From NCBI GenBank assembly GCA_947494695.1, contig CANLWB010000005.1, forward strand, positions 248,001 to 312,000: a DNA stretch of 64,000 bases. Direction: 5' to 3'. This stretch comes from an uncultured Flavobacteriaceae bacterium (lineage in GTDB: Bacteria > Bacteroidota > Bacteroidia > Flavobacteriales > Flavobacteriaceae). Both the position numbers and the translations under genes were made by a program. Of this stretch, positions 9,749 through 18,354 are shown piece after piece. Within the stretch, counting starts at the first letter, position 1, and every line of letters begins with the position of its first letter. A model generated the notes under the pieces. That model was not told the origin of the DNA and searched no databases. It saw only the letters and a list, made by a program, of their open reading frames with translations.

Positions 9749-10090
9749 ATGAAGATTAGATATTATTTAGGTGTTGCATTTTTACTTTTACAAGTTATAT
9801 CTATTGTGTATTCTCAGTTTATTCCAGAACGTTTTTTTTGCTGGGCGCCTTACGATGAGCATACTTACATTGATATTAGTGTTGAAATTGATGGCAAACA
9901 ATTAACTAAAAAAGAAGTGAAAGATAGGTACCGGTATAAATCGGAGGGTTGGGAACCCAGAAGCATAGCCAATGTTTTTGACATTATTTCGCAATATGAA
10001 TCCACCTATGGAAAAACCGATAATGCCACTGTAGAGGTAAACTATTCAACCAATGGACACAAAGAACGTATATGGAATTTAAAAAAATGA
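9749..10090 (+). CDS. Hypothetical protein with N-terminal membrane anchor
   Basis: This 113-residue protein has one hydrophobic segment (about residues 4-22) that could be a signal anchor. A soluble, charged domain with about ten tyrosines follows and probably faces the periplasm. I recognise no family. It lies 19 bp after the ATP-grasp gene, and its stop overlaps the next start (ATGA), so it is part of the same operon and probably assists in the same envelope process. Confidence 0.7.
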   Translation: MKIRYYLGVAFLLLQVISIVYSQFIPERFFCWAPYDEHTYIDISVEIDGKQLTKKEVKDRYRYKSEGWEPRSIANVFDIISQYESTYGKTDNATVEVNYSTNGHKERIWNLKK

Positions 10091-10317
10091 GGTCGTATTT
10101 CCCTCTAAATTTTTCGGTTGAAGGCATGCAGCCTAATATTTTGTTAATGTGCAAACTCATGTTTGTGATGTTAATCCTTTATGGGTTTGTTGGGTATATT
10201 GAAGACCCTCATGTGCCATATATACCTCATAGTATTACCTGGGTATTCATTTTATTTTTTATTCCTTTTTTGTTCAAAATAAGGGTGAAAAAGAAATTTA
10301 AATTAAATGTTAATTAA
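10087..10317 (+). CDS. Small two-helix membrane protein, unknown function
   Basis: With the ATG at 10087, which overlaps the previous stop as ATGA, the product is 76 residues. An in-frame ATG at 10072 would add five more. There are two transmembrane segments (about residues 18-36 and 47-66) and a basic tail (KIRVKKKFK). I recognise no family. Its position between two ATP-grasp genes suggests a small membrane partner of the modification system. Confidence 0.62.
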   Translation: MRSYFPLNFSVEGMQPNILLMCKLMFVMLILYGFVGYIEDPHVPYIPHSITWVFILFFIPFLFKIRVKKKFKLNVN

Positions 10318-10318
10318 G

Positions 10319-11449
10319 ATGGAGAAAAGGAAAATTTCAGTTTTAATACCCGATGGAGAAAGTCATATTTTATTATATGTTATCAATTGTCTAGCTCAAA
10401 TAAAGGCAATCGACATTTATGTCATGTCCAATAAAAAGGATAATCCCATGCGTTATTCCAGATATGTAAAGGGGTTTTCTTATTATCCTGAAACAGATTC
10501 AGATCTGGATTGGATCGCTAACATTAATACGGAAGTTGAGAAGCGTGATGTAGATGTTATTATGCCCATTTTTGAAACGAGAATCAGAAGTCTTATTCAA
10601 CATCAAGAAGGGATTTTGCATAAAAACAAATTGGGATTACTACCTTCTCTTAATAATTTCGATGTAGCCATTAATAAAGGAGCTTTGGCCATGCATTTAG
10701 AGGAGAACGATATTCCTGGCCCTAAAAGCATAACTATTGGATACAATGAATCCATAAACAAAGTAGATATTCTAAATTTCCCTGTTATTATAAAACCTTT
10801 AGAAGGTTTTGGTGGAGGACAAGGGATAGATGTTTTTCATAATAAGGAAGATTTAGAGAAGCATTTTACTAAAAATAGTTTTGATTATATAAATATTATC
10901 CAGGAATATATAGAGGGATATGACATAGATTGTAGTGTTTTATGTGAACATGGAGAAATTTTGGCTTATACTATTCAAAAAGGTAATATGTTTGGGAAAA
11001 ATCAATTCTCACCTCAATTCGGATTGCAATTTTTGGAAGAACCGGAATTGTACAAGGTTGTTGAAAAATTGATGAAATCTTTAAATTGGAGTGGAGTAGC
11101 GCATATTGATATGCGCTATGATCGAAATACGGGAAGCTTTAACATTGTTGAAGTGAATACCAGGTTTTGGGTCTCGTTAGACGCGTCTCTTATCGCAGGA
11201 ATAAACTTCCCATATTTGTATGCCCTATCTAGTATGAATATGTCATACGAGAAGCTTAAATTTAAGTTTATAAATTACCTAAACTTAAAAGGACTCATTA
11301 AACGAATAAGGCAAAACCCGTTTTTTATATTTAAACTCCGTTTTGTACTCAATAATACACCATTAAAGTTAGCGTTAATGGATCCAATACCAATGATTTA
11401 CAAATTTATTACCAGAACAAGAAACCTCCTAATGGCTAGGTTTAGATAG
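10319..11449 (+). CDS. ATP-grasp domain enzyme (carbamoyl-phosphate-synthase-like ligase)
   Basis: This protein of about 376 residues has an N-terminal pre-ATP-grasp Rossmann domain (about 1-105). The ATP-grasp domain follows, with FPVIIKPLEGFGGGQGI as lysine plus glycine-rich loop, IIQEYIEGYDIDCSV, and the Mg-binding segment FNIVEVNTRFW. Such enzymes activate a carboxylate as acyl-phosphate and couple it to an amine. An ATG at 10307 overlaps the previous gene. I prefer 10319, directly after its stop. The C-terminal 90 residues are basic and partly hydrophobic, which suggests membrane association. The 3' end overlaps the convergent 210-residue gene by 21 bp. Confidence 0.82.
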   Translation: MEKRKISVLIPDGESHILLYVINCLAQIKAIDIYVMSNKKDNPMRYSRYVKGFSYYPETDSDLDWIANINTEVEKRDVDVIMPIFETRIRSLIQHQEGILHKNKLGLLPSLNNFDVAINKGALAMHLEENDIPGPKSITIGYNESINKVDILNFPVIIKPLEGFGGGQGIDVFHNKEDLEKHFTKNSFDYINIIQEYIEGYDIDCSVLCEHGEILAYTIQKGNMFGKNQFSPQFGLQFLEEPELYKVVEKLMKSLNWSGVAHIDMRYDRNTGSFNIVEVNTRFWVSLDASLIAGINFPYLYALSSMNMSYEKLKFKFINYLNLKGLIKRIRQNPFFIFKLRFVLNNTPLKLALMDPIPMIYKFITRTRNLLMARFR

Positions 11450-12061
11450 CGCGTCCAGTATGAGCACGTATGAGGATCGGGCAAAGTAAACCAACCAACT
11501 AAAAATACCAACAAACTTAAGAGCATCCTCAATAAAATATTTTAGGTTGGTATCTTCCATAAAAAAATCCAGTCCCATGGAGAGTCCTAAAAATGTAAAC
11601 GCCATGCCTAATATAAAATAATTCGTTTTTGTTAGTATGAGTTTTAAAAAGGACTTAACATACCAGAGCGTTAGCAAAATGTATAAAGGATAGGTTATGG
11701 TTTGTTTGATTTTAAAAGCTTTAAATGATCTTAAAATGTAATCGTGAAACATAAAGAAATCATCAATTAACAGGATAAAGGTTAAAACTCCCGAACTAAT
11801 TAAAAAGATAGCCTCTTTACGCTGTTTAAATCTCCATAAAAAAATACCCGAAAATAGACAAATGGTAGATGTTGCACACCAAATTAACGCTCCAATGTTA
11901 GATATAATTCCGGTAAAAGGGTGTACTTTAGTTATTAAAGCCGGGTCTCCTACGATTTGTACAAATGGAATATTAAATGTAATACCGGCGGCATAAGCTG
12001 CACTCAATAACAAGATACAGGTGGTATATGTTATGGCAATAAATGGATATTTTTTTAGCAT
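11429..12061 (-). CDS. Multi-pass membrane protein, unknown function
   Basis: This 210-residue protein has about six hydrophobic segments (roughly residues 7-27, 45-68, 72-95, 120-138, 143-165 and 175-200). The fourth and fifth are separated by a short KLILTKTN loop. I do not recognise the family. The gene lies 2 bp after the CapK-like ligase gene on the same strand, so the two are almost certainly cotranscribed. The 3' end overlaps that of the ATP-grasp gene on the opposite strand. Confidence 0.7.
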   Translation of the reverse strand: MLKKYPFIAITYTTCILLLSAAYAAGITFNIPFVQIVGDPALITKVHPFTGIISNIGALIWCATSTICLFSGIFLWRFKQRKEAIFLISSGVLTFILLIDDFFMFHDYILRSFKAFKIKQTITYPLYILLTLWYVKSFLKLILTKTNYFILGMAFTFLGLSMGLDFFMEDTNLKYFIEDALKFVGIFSWLVYFARSSYVLILDALSKPSH

Positions 12062-12063
12062 AT

Positions 12064-13374
12064 TTAAGCATTTTTAAAATTGTTTACGACTTTTTTTCTC
12101 TTTCCAGAAGATAAAAGAGGAATCTCGTCCACATATGAAATAGTGACCTTAGCGTCCTCTCCAAAATCTTTTTTAATGCTACTAATTAATGCTTGTTCGT
12201 GAGGGAATGTATCAATAATATTGAGTTTAACTTCGTATTCTTTTTCACCTTGTTGTATAAACTGGTACTGTTTAAGGAGCTTATAATAGTTGTAGAATTT
12301 AGTGTATACTACAAAAGAGGACACAATATTGCCTTTTGTATCATAAATTAAATCCATTTTTCGACCTTCAATTTTTTCAAATTTTGTTTGCCCGTTTTCC
12401 AGCTGTAAAAGCCTGGCAATATCTCCGGTATCATATCTTATGATAGGCATGCTATGATTAAAAAGGTCGGTAACAACAATTCTCCCAAATTCACCAGGAT
12501 TTACAGGTTTGTCTTCATTTAAACCCAGTAATTCTACATAATAGCTCGCGTGGTTTATTACGAAGTGTTCGGTTGAATCGCATGTTTGTTGCGCTATAAT
12601 TCCAACTTCTTCACTGGAGTATCTCGATAATATAGGTGTTTTAAAATGTTTACTTAGGGTTGTTTTTGTATACTGATTGAGATATTCAGAGTTCGCGATA
12701 ACCGAGTTTAAATTCAAATGCTGTAAGTCTACATTGTTTCTATCTAAATACAGACATATCTGCTCTAAAGAGGATGCAAAGCCCAGAATATTCTTTTGTC
12801 CTTTATAACGCTTAAGCAAGCTTATAAAGTGTGAAATCCTAGAATCTGTCAATCTTGAAATGTCAAACTGTACAATATTTTGCAACCAGGAGATTAGTTT
12901 CCCTTTTTTATTATGCGATCTCCAAACCTCTAGTTCAAATAACCTGTTTCCCAGTTTGAAATTAGATTGTCCAGAGAAATAAATTACATCGGCTCGGTTC
13001 CTGTTTCTTTTGTTATCATTTTGAAATAAAAAAAACGGGGTTCCAGTAGATCCACTTGTAGATACCTTATAGTTTTGCTTATTGATATAAGGTTCGGACT
13101 GAAAGTCCTTAAAATTTTCCTGAATAACCGTTTTTCTAATAACAGGAAACGCATTTATATCACTTATACCATTATAATCCTTATAAAATGGAGTGGTTTG
13201 TGAGGCATGCTTTAATAAGTTTTCCAGGTATTGTTTTTTTAATTTTAAGGCTTTGTCACTCTCAGGACTGTTAAGAATTATGGAAATTTCTCTTAAATGA
13301 CTTTTAATTTTTCCTCCTTTAATAGTATCAACGAGCCAAAATGATTTATTACGTATCAGGTTTAGTATATTCAT
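12064..13374 (-). CDS. CapK/phenylacetate-CoA ligase-like adenylate-forming enzyme (copy 1)
   Basis: This 436-residue member of the ANL-related CapK/PaaK group has the phosphate-binding loop STSGSTGTPFF (about residues 105-115), the aromatic-adenosine region SRYSSEEVGIIAQQ, and the hinge region PIIRYDTGDIARL. A basic C-terminus (LLSSGKRKK) carries a likely catalytic lysine. These enzymes adenylate a carboxylate, and in capsule loci the acceptor is usually unknown. It shares many of these blocks with the ligase at 58428-59732. Codons and gene order show no sign of recent transfer. A TATATTTG element lies 41 bp upstream. Confidence 0.87.
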   Translation of the reverse strand: MNILNLIRNKSFWLVDTIKGGKIKSHLREISIILNSPESDKALKLKKQYLENLLKHASQTTPFYKDYNGISDINAFPVIRKTVIQENFKDFQSEPYINKQNYKVSTSGSTGTPFFLFQNDNKRNRNRADVIYFSGQSNFKLGNRLFELEVWRSHNKKGKLISWLQNIVQFDISRLTDSRISHFISLLKRYKGQKNILGFASSLEQICLYLDRNNVDLQHLNLNSVIANSEYLNQYTKTTLSKHFKTPILSRYSSEEVGIIAQQTCDSTEHFVINHASYYVELLGLNEDKPVNPGEFGRIVVTDLFNHSMPIIRYDTGDIARLLQLENGQTKFEKIEGRKMDLIYDTKGNIVSSFVVYTKFYNYYKLLKQYQFIQQGEKEYEVKLNIIDTFPHEQALISSIKKDFGEDAKVTISYVDEIPLLSSGKRKKVVNNFKNA

Positions 13375-13414
13375 TAGTTAATGTTAGTCAGCCGGTTTGG
13401 TTTTATAGTCGATT

Positions 13415-13422
13415 CAAATATA
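13415..13422 (-). promoter_or_regulatory. Minus-7 element of the first CapK-like operon
   Basis: It reads TATATTTG on the minus strand, 41 bp before the ligase start, in the divergent gap shared with the aldolase promoter. Confidence 0.45.
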
Positions 13423-13440
13423 ATATTCCAATCATTTAGT

Positions 13441-13471
13441 TTTGCATTTATAGGTTATAAAGCTAATTTTG
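13441..13471 (+). promoter_or_regulatory. Promoter of the threonine aldolase gene
   Basis: TTTG at 13441-13444 and TAATTTTG at 13464-13471 are separated by 19 bp, an excellent consensus match. The predicted transcript start lies only a few bases before the ATG at 13481, so the mRNA may be nearly leaderless. Confidence 0.75.
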
Positions 13472-13480
13472 TATGATATT

Positions 13481-14497
13481 ATGACAATAGACCTTAGAAG
13501 TGATACGGTTACAAAACCGTCAAAAGCCATGTTGGAGGCTATGCAACAGGCTAAAGTTGGAGACGACGTATTTAGGGAAGACCCCACTGTTAATGCACTT
13601 GAAAGCCGTGTGGCAGAGCTGTTTGGGAAATCTAAAGCGTTGTTCTTTCCCAGCGGTACTATGGCAAATCAAACGGCATTAAAACTTCATACAAATCCAG
13701 GAGATCAGGTTATTTGTGACCAATACGCTCATATTTACAATTACGAATCTGGCGGAGCGTCTTTTAATAGTGGTATTTCTTGTAAACTGATTAATGGTCA
13801 TAGAGGTATGTTTCTGGGAAAACAGGTCTTAGAGGCTATTAATCCAGAAGATTATTACTATAGTAAGACCAGTTTGGTTGCAGTTGAGAACACTACGAAC
13901 AAAGGAGGAGGGGCTTGTTGGGATCTTAATGAAATACTTAAGATAAGAGCGATTTGTGATGCCCATAAACTTGGATATCATTTAGATGGTGCGCGTTTGT
14001 GGAATGCGATGGTAGCCAAAAATGAATCGCCTAAACAGTATGGAGCTATTTTTGATACCATTTCTGTATGTTTAAGCAAAGGATTGGGCTGCCCGGTTGG
14101 TTCTGTTCTTGTGGGGAATTCGGGTATTATGGACGAAGCGTTGCGCATTAGAAAAATATTTGGAGGTAACATGCGTCAGGCAGGATATTTAGCCGGTGCG
14201 GGCTTGTATGCTCTAGAGCATCATGTGAAAAGGTTAGCAGAAGATCATAAGAGAGCACATGACATAGGAGAAGCACTTACCAAATTATCTATTATTAAAT
14301 CTGTAGAACCCGTTGAAACCAACATCGTTATTTTTGAATTAAACGTAGATGTTGATGAAAAAACCTTTCTAAACATGCTGAAATCCCACAATATCTATAT
14401 TATTAGTATGGGAGGTGGGAAGCTACGTGTTGTAACCCATATGGATTATACCGATGATATGCATACTGTTTTTTTAAACATGTTAAATAAACTATAA
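13481..14497 (+). CDS. ltaE: Low-specificity L-threonine aldolase (PLP-dependent, beta-eliminating lyase family)
   Basis: This 338-residue fold-type I PLP enzyme cleaves L-threonine or allo-threonine to glycine and acetaldehyde. The N-terminal MTIDLRSDTVTKP is characteristic. The PLP lysine is about K200 in CLSKGLGCPVGS, and GGNMRQAG follows. I chose the ATG at 13481. A TTG four codons earlier is inside the minus-7 box and cannot be the start if that promoter is used. The 3' end is 4 bp from the convergent ybaB gene. Confidence 0.92.
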   Translation: MTIDLRSDTVTKPSKAMLEAMQQAKVGDDVFREDPTVNALESRVAELFGKSKALFFPSGTMANQTALKLHTNPGDQVICDQYAHIYNYESGGASFNSGISCKLINGHRGMFLGKQVLEAINPEDYYYSKTSLVAVENTTNKGGGACWDLNEILKIRAICDAHKLGYHLDGARLWNAMVAKNESPKQYGAIFDTISVCLSKGLGCPVGSVLVGNSGIMDEALRIRKIFGGNMRQAGYLAGAGLYALEHHVKRLAEDHKRAHDIGEALTKLSIIKSVEPVETNIVIFELNVDVDEKTFLNMLKSHNIYIISMGGGKLRVVTHMDYTDDMHTVFLNMLNKL

Positions 14498-14501
14498 ATG
14501 C

Positions 14502-14825
14502 CTATTTAAACATATCCATTCCTGGAATGTTTGGCAGACCTTCCTTTGCCGATGCCGCCAGTTCAGCTTCATTAACCTTGGTTGCTCTTTCTATAGCTTT
14601 ATTAAGGGTAAGAATAAGGTAATCTTCTAACTGTTCTTTGTCTTCTAACAACGCATCATCAATTTCAAGAGATTTAATGGTCCTATTTGCGGTAAGCGAA
14701 ACTTTAAGTTTACCATCACTACTGGTTTCGTCAATGATAACAGTATCAAGACGTTTCTTGGTTTCTTCTACTTTTTGCTGGGCTTCTTTTAGCTTGCCCA
14801 TCATATTCATCATATCTCCAAACAT
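14502..14825 (-). CDS. YbaB/EbfC family nucleoid-associated protein
   Basis: This 107-residue DNA-binding protein starts [21 protein letters not shown], the classic YbaB methionine-rich helix. The conserved central strand and the C-terminal helix ([19 protein letters not shown]) follow. The family forms tweezer-like dimers that coat DNA. YbaB is often next to recR or dnaX, but neither is here. A TAGCTTTG element (complement 14850-14857) lies 25 bp upstream and overlaps the promoter region of the divergent oligopeptidase. Confidence 0.92.
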   Translation of the reverse strand: MFGDMMNMMGKLKEAQQKVEETKKRLDTVIIDETSSDGKLKVSLTANRTIKSLEIDDALLEDKEQLEDYLILTLNKAIERATKVNEAELAASAKEGLPNIPGMDMFK

Positions 14826-14849
14826 AATTTTATGAATTGATTAACGCTG

Positions 14850-14876
14850 CAAAGCTATTTAATTTTTCTATTTTTG
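14850..14876. promoter_or_regulatory. Divergent overlapping promoters of ybaB and the oligopeptidase gene
   Basis: TAGCTTTG on the minus strand (14850-14857) serves ybaB. TATTTTTG on the plus strand (14869-14876) serves the oligopeptidase. The two minus-7 boxes are only 11 bp apart, so polymerase binding at one may exclude the other. Confidence 0.5.
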
Positions 14877-14908
14877 GAGGCTCAAATTTTAAGAATAAAC
14901 CGATTTCT

Positions 14909-16969
14909 TTGGAAAATACAACTCAAACACCGTCAATACTCAAGAAAATAAAGGAACTAACAATTCATAACGATACTCGAATTGATAACTACTATTGGTT
15001 AAACGAAAAGGGAAACCCAGAGGTACTAAAATACTTAAATGCCGAAAACGATTATACCAAAGATATGATGCGGCATACAGAGGACTTTCAAAAGAAGTTA
15101 TTCGAAGAAATGAAAGGTCGAATTAAAGAGGATGACACTACAGTTCCTTATAAACTCAATGGGTATTGGTATATTACGCGCTATGAAAAAAATAGGGATT
15201 ACCCCATATATGCACGTAAAAAAGAAAGTTTGGACGCTGAGGAGGAAATTCTGTTTGATTGTAACGAAATGGCTAAAGATCACTCGTATTTCAATATGGG
15301 AAGCATCGCTATTAGCCCCGACAATACTATGGCGGCTTTTACAACAGATACAGTAAGTAGAAGACAATATACGATTCAGATTAAAAATTTGGTGACTGGA
15401 GAAATCCATTCAGATAAAATTTTAAATACGACAGGAACAGCCACATGGGCTAATGATAATAAGACCTTGTTTTATTCTATAAAGGATGAAGTTACCTTGC
15501 GTTCCCATAAGATTTTGAAGCATTTGCTTCATACCGATTCAAAAGAAGATATTGAGGTTTACTATGAAAAGGATGAAACCTTTAACACCTTTGTATATAA
15601 AACCAAATCTAGAAAATACCTTGTCATTGGCTCTTCAAGTACCTTAACGACGGAATACAGGTTCTTAGATGCCGATATACCAGATGGAGAATTTGAGGTA
15701 TTTCAGGAGCGTATTAGAGAATTAGACTACAGTATTTCGCATTTCGAAGATCATTTTTATATTATTGCTAACAGTGAAGGGGCAACCAATTTTAAGCTTC
15801 TTAAAACACCAATAGCCAATACTAGGAAAGAACATTGGCAGGAAGTTATTCCACATAGAAAAGACGTTTTATTAGAAGATATTGAGATTTTTAAAGAATA
15901 TTTGGTTGCAAATGAACGCAAAAACGGACTAAATAGTTTAAGAATTGTGAGTTGGAACGGGGAAGAAGATTATTATTTACCTTTTGATTCTGAGACTTAT
16001 ACTACATTTATAGGTAACAATCCTGACTTTAATAGTGACATTCTACGTTATGGTTATAATTCGCTAACATCCCCAAGTTCGGTAATTGATTATAATTTTA
16101 AAACCAAACAAAAAGAGATTAAGAAAGAACAGGCTGTTTTAGGGGGGGAGTTTGATAAGAAAAATTATGAATCTAAAAGAGTATGGGCAACCGCAAGAGA
16201 TGGAGTGAAGGTTCCTATATCGCTTGTTTATAGAAAAGGTTTAAAATTAGATGGATCAAATCCATTGTTACAATATGGATATGGCTCTTATGGATCTACT
16301 GTAGATCCATCATTTTCGAGTATTCGTTTAAGTCTACTTGATCGCGGGTTTATTTACGCTATTGCTCACATTCGAGGAGGAGAATACCTGGGAAGGGATT
16401 GGTATGAGAAGGGCAAATTATTCCACAAATTGAATACGTTTCACGATTTTATTGATTGCTCAAAATATCTCATAGAACAGCAATATACCGCTCCTAATCA
16501 CTTATATGCCTATGGCGGATCTGCCGGAGGTTTGTTAATGGGAGCCGTAATTAATATGAATTCTGAGCTTTATCATGGTATTCTGGCGGCAGTACCCTTT
16601 GTAGATGTTGTTACAACCATGCTGGATGACAGTATTCCTTTAACTACGGGGGAATATGATGAATGGGGCAACCCTAATACCCCAGAGTACTATGACTATA
16701 TGAAATCGTACTCTCCGTATGATAATATTGAAGAAAAGGCTTACCCAAACATGTTAGTCACAACCGGTTTACACGATTCGCAGGTGCAATACTGGGAACC
16801 GGCAAAATGGGTGGCTAAACTGAGGGAAATGAAGACAGATACTAATAAACTATTGCTGCATACAGATATGGATTCAGGGCATGGAGGAGCCTCAGGGCGC
16901 TTTGAAAGCTTGAAGGAAATTGCCCGCGAATATGCCTTTTTATTAGATTTAGAAGGAATTAATAGGTAA
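14909..16969 (+). CDS. Oligopeptidase B-like serine peptidase (prolyl oligopeptidase family S9)
   Basis: This protein of about 686 residues has an N-terminal seven-blade propeller and a C-terminal alpha/beta-hydrolase. The nucleophile is about S538 in GGSAGG, the aspartate is in TTGLHDSQV, and the histidine is in DSGHGGASGR. Oligopeptidase B cleaves short peptides after Lys or Arg. There is no ATG in the N-terminal region. The TTG at 14837 lies upstream of the TATTTTTG promoter box, so I start at the TTG at 14909 (ENTTQTPS), which also gives the usual family length. No clear signal peptide remains with this start. Confidence 0.88.
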   Translation: MENTTQTPSILKKIKELTIHNDTRIDNYYWLNEKGNPEVLKYLNAENDYTKDMMRHTEDFQKKLFEEMKGRIKEDDTTVPYKLNGYWYITRYEKNRDYPIYARKKESLDAEEEILFDCNEMAKDHSYFNMGSIAISPDNTMAAFTTDTVSRRQYTIQIKNLVTGEIHSDKILNTTGTATWANDNKTLFYSIKDEVTLRSHKILKHLLHTDSKEDIEVYYEKDETFNTFVYKTKSRKYLVIGSSSTLTTEYRFLDADIPDGEFEVFQERIRELDYSISHFEDHFYIIANSEGATNFKLLKTPIANTRKEHWQEVIPHRKDVLLEDIEIFKEYLVANERKNGLNSLRIVSWNGEEDYYLPFDSETYTTFIGNNPDFNSDILRYGYNSLTSPSSVIDYNFKTKQKEIKKEQAVLGGEFDKKNYESKRVWATARDGVKVPISLVYRKGLKLDGSNPLLQYGYGSYGSTVDPSFSSIRLSLLDRGFIYAIAHIRGGEYLGRDWYEKGKLFHKLNTFHDFIDCSKYLIEQQYTAPNHLYAYGGSAGGLLMGAVINMNSELYHGILAAVPFVDVVTTMLDDSIPLTTGEYDEWGNPNTPEYYDYMKSYSPYDNIEEKAYPNMLVTTGLHDSQVQYWEPAKWVAKLREMKTDTNKLLLHTDMDSGHGGASGRFESLKEIAREYAFLLDLEGINR

Positions 16970-16984
16970 TATAAAAAATTGTTT

Positions 16985-16992
16985 TATTTTTG
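16985..16992 (+). promoter_or_regulatory. Candidate minus-7 element upstream of the cysteine synthase-like gene
   Basis: TATTTTTG lies 61 bp before the ATG at 17054. No convincing minus-33 box is present. Confidence 0.4.
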
Positions 16993-17053
16993 TCTGGTTT
17001 TAGGATATGAATATTTTTTAGTATTATTATCCTAGAGCTTATAAAAAGCATTT

Positions 17054-18094
17054 ATGAAACACAAAAATAAGGTTTTTGATAATGTATTAGATTTAATAGG
17101 TCAAACCCCACTTATTAAACTTAATAAAATAGCCTCAAAATTTAAAGGAAACTTTTTTGCAAAAGTTGAATCCTTTAACCCAGGACAATCTTCAAAAGAC
17201 AGAATAGCACTTTATATTATTGAAGAAGCAGAACGCAAAGGAATATTAACTCCTGGCGATACCATTATAGAAACGACATCAGGTAATACAGGATACAGTA
17301 TAGCCATGGTAAGTATTATTAAAGGATACGATTGCGTTTTAGCCGTAAGTTCTAAATCTTCTGCAGATAAAATAGATATGCTTAAAACTATGGGTGCAAA
17401 GGTTTATGTGTGCCCAGCGCATGTTAGTGCAGACGACCCAAGGTCTTACTATCAAGTTGCTAAACGTTTACACGAAGAAATAAAAGGTTCGGTTTATATC
17501 AATCAATATTTTAATGAATTAAATATTGATGCCCATTATAACTCTACGGGTCCCGAAATTTGGGATCAAACAGATGGAAACATTACCCATCTTGTAGCAT
17601 GTAGTGGTACCGGAGGAACAATTTCTGGTACAGCCAGGTATTTAAAAGAACAGAATCCAGATATTAAAGTTATAGGTGTTGATGCGTTTGGTTCTGTGAT
17701 TAAAAAATACCACGAGACTAGAGAATTTGACGAGAAAGAAATTTATCCATATAGAATAGAAGGGCTGGGGAAAAATTTAATTCCAACAGCAACAGACTTT
17801 GATGTTATTGATGAGTTTGTTAAAGTTACAGACGAAGAAAGTGCGCATACTGCCAGATTAATTGCAAAAAGTGAAGGCTTATTTGTTGGTTACACATCTG
17901 GTGCTGCCATGCAGGCCATTATGCAACTTAATGAACAGGGAGCATTTAAAAAAGATGATAATATTGTTGTCATTTTCCCAGATCACGGGTCGCGTTATAT
18001 GAGTAAAGTATACAGTGATAAATGGATGAATGAACAAGGCTTTTTTGATAGTAAAAACGAGGCTGCAGCTCAGAAAATTCAGTATGTAAAATAA
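17054..18094 (+). CDS. Cysteine synthase/cystathionine beta-synthase-like PLP enzyme, probable cysteate synthase
   Basis: This 346-residue fold-type II PLP enzyme has the Schiff-base lysine K48 in QSSKDRIA, the PLP-contacting TTSGNTG loop, and the phosphate-binding SGTGGT loop. It has no CBS regulatory domain. It sits directly before an alpha-oxoamine synthase gene. In flavobacteria that make sulfonolipids, a cysteine synthase-like enzyme makes L-cysteate from phosphoserine and sulfite for condensation with a fatty acyl group. The neighbourhood is my main reason for choosing this over a plain cysteine synthase. A hairpin terminator separates the two genes. Confidence 0.72.
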   Translation: MKHKNKVFDNVLDLIGQTPLIKLNKIASKFKGNFFAKVESFNPGQSSKDRIALYIIEEAERKGILTPGDTIIETTSGNTGYSIAMVSIIKGYDCVLAVSSKSSADKIDMLKTMGAKVYVCPAHVSADDPRSYYQVAKRLHEEIKGSVYINQYFNELNIDAHYNSTGPEIWDQTDGNITHLVACSGTGGTISGTARYLKEQNPDIKVIGVDAFGSVIKKYHETREFDEKEIYPYRIEGLGKNLIPTATDFDVIDEFVKVTDEESAHTARLIAKSEGLFVGYTSGAAMQAIMQLNEQGAFKKDDNIVVIFPDHGSRYMSKVYSDKWMNEQGFFDSKNEAAAQKIQYVK

Positions 18095-18111
18095 CATAAT
18101 TAATACTCGAT

Positions 18112-18159
18112 AAAGAGATGCAATTTTGTTTAAAAAACAAAATATGGTCTCTTTTTTTA
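18112..18159 (+). terminator. Terminator after the cysteine synthase-like gene
   Basis: An outer AAAGAGA/TCTCTTT stem encloses an inner AATTTTGTTT-type stem and is followed by a T-run. It should limit readthrough into the next gene, which has its own promoter. Confidence 0.7.
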
Positions 18160-18209
18160 TTTTATCTATAATTGATCGGTAAAAATTATGTTCGAAACAT
18201 ATAAATATT

Positions 18210-18217
18210 TAATTTTG
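18210..18217 (+). promoter_or_regulatory. Minus-7 element of the alpha-oxoamine synthase gene
   Basis: TAATTTTG lies 138 bp before the main start, predicting a leader of about 130 nt that contains a 35-codon ORF. Confidence 0.5.
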
Positions 18218-18246
18218 CATGAACTAACTAAGAACCGAGAGCTTTC

Positions 18247-18354
18247 ATGAAATATATTCTGGAACATTTAAAAAGTTGTTTTTGTTTTTCTCAAGAACAA
18301 CTATTTCTTTTTTGGTTAGGTCTTAAATTTGGTAGCAATAAGATTATTTTATAA
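18247..18354 (+). CDS. Possible 35-residue leader ORF upstream of the alpha-oxoamine synthase
   Basis: ATG at 18247 opens a frame that ends with TAA at 18352-18354, immediately followed by the ATG of the synthase at 18355. The peptide has a cysteine/phenylalanine-rich centre (KSCFCFSQEQLFLFWLG). The exact abutment would allow translational coupling. It could equally be chance in an AT-rich leader, and I know no homolog. Confidence 0.3.
   Translation: MKYILEHLKSCFCFSQEQLFLFWLGLKFGSNKIIL

Noticed and set aside
12064-13374. Plain phenylacetate degradation ligase
   Set aside because: No other phenylacetate catabolism gene is present, and the neighbours are ATP-grasp and membrane proteins. CapK-like is the better description.
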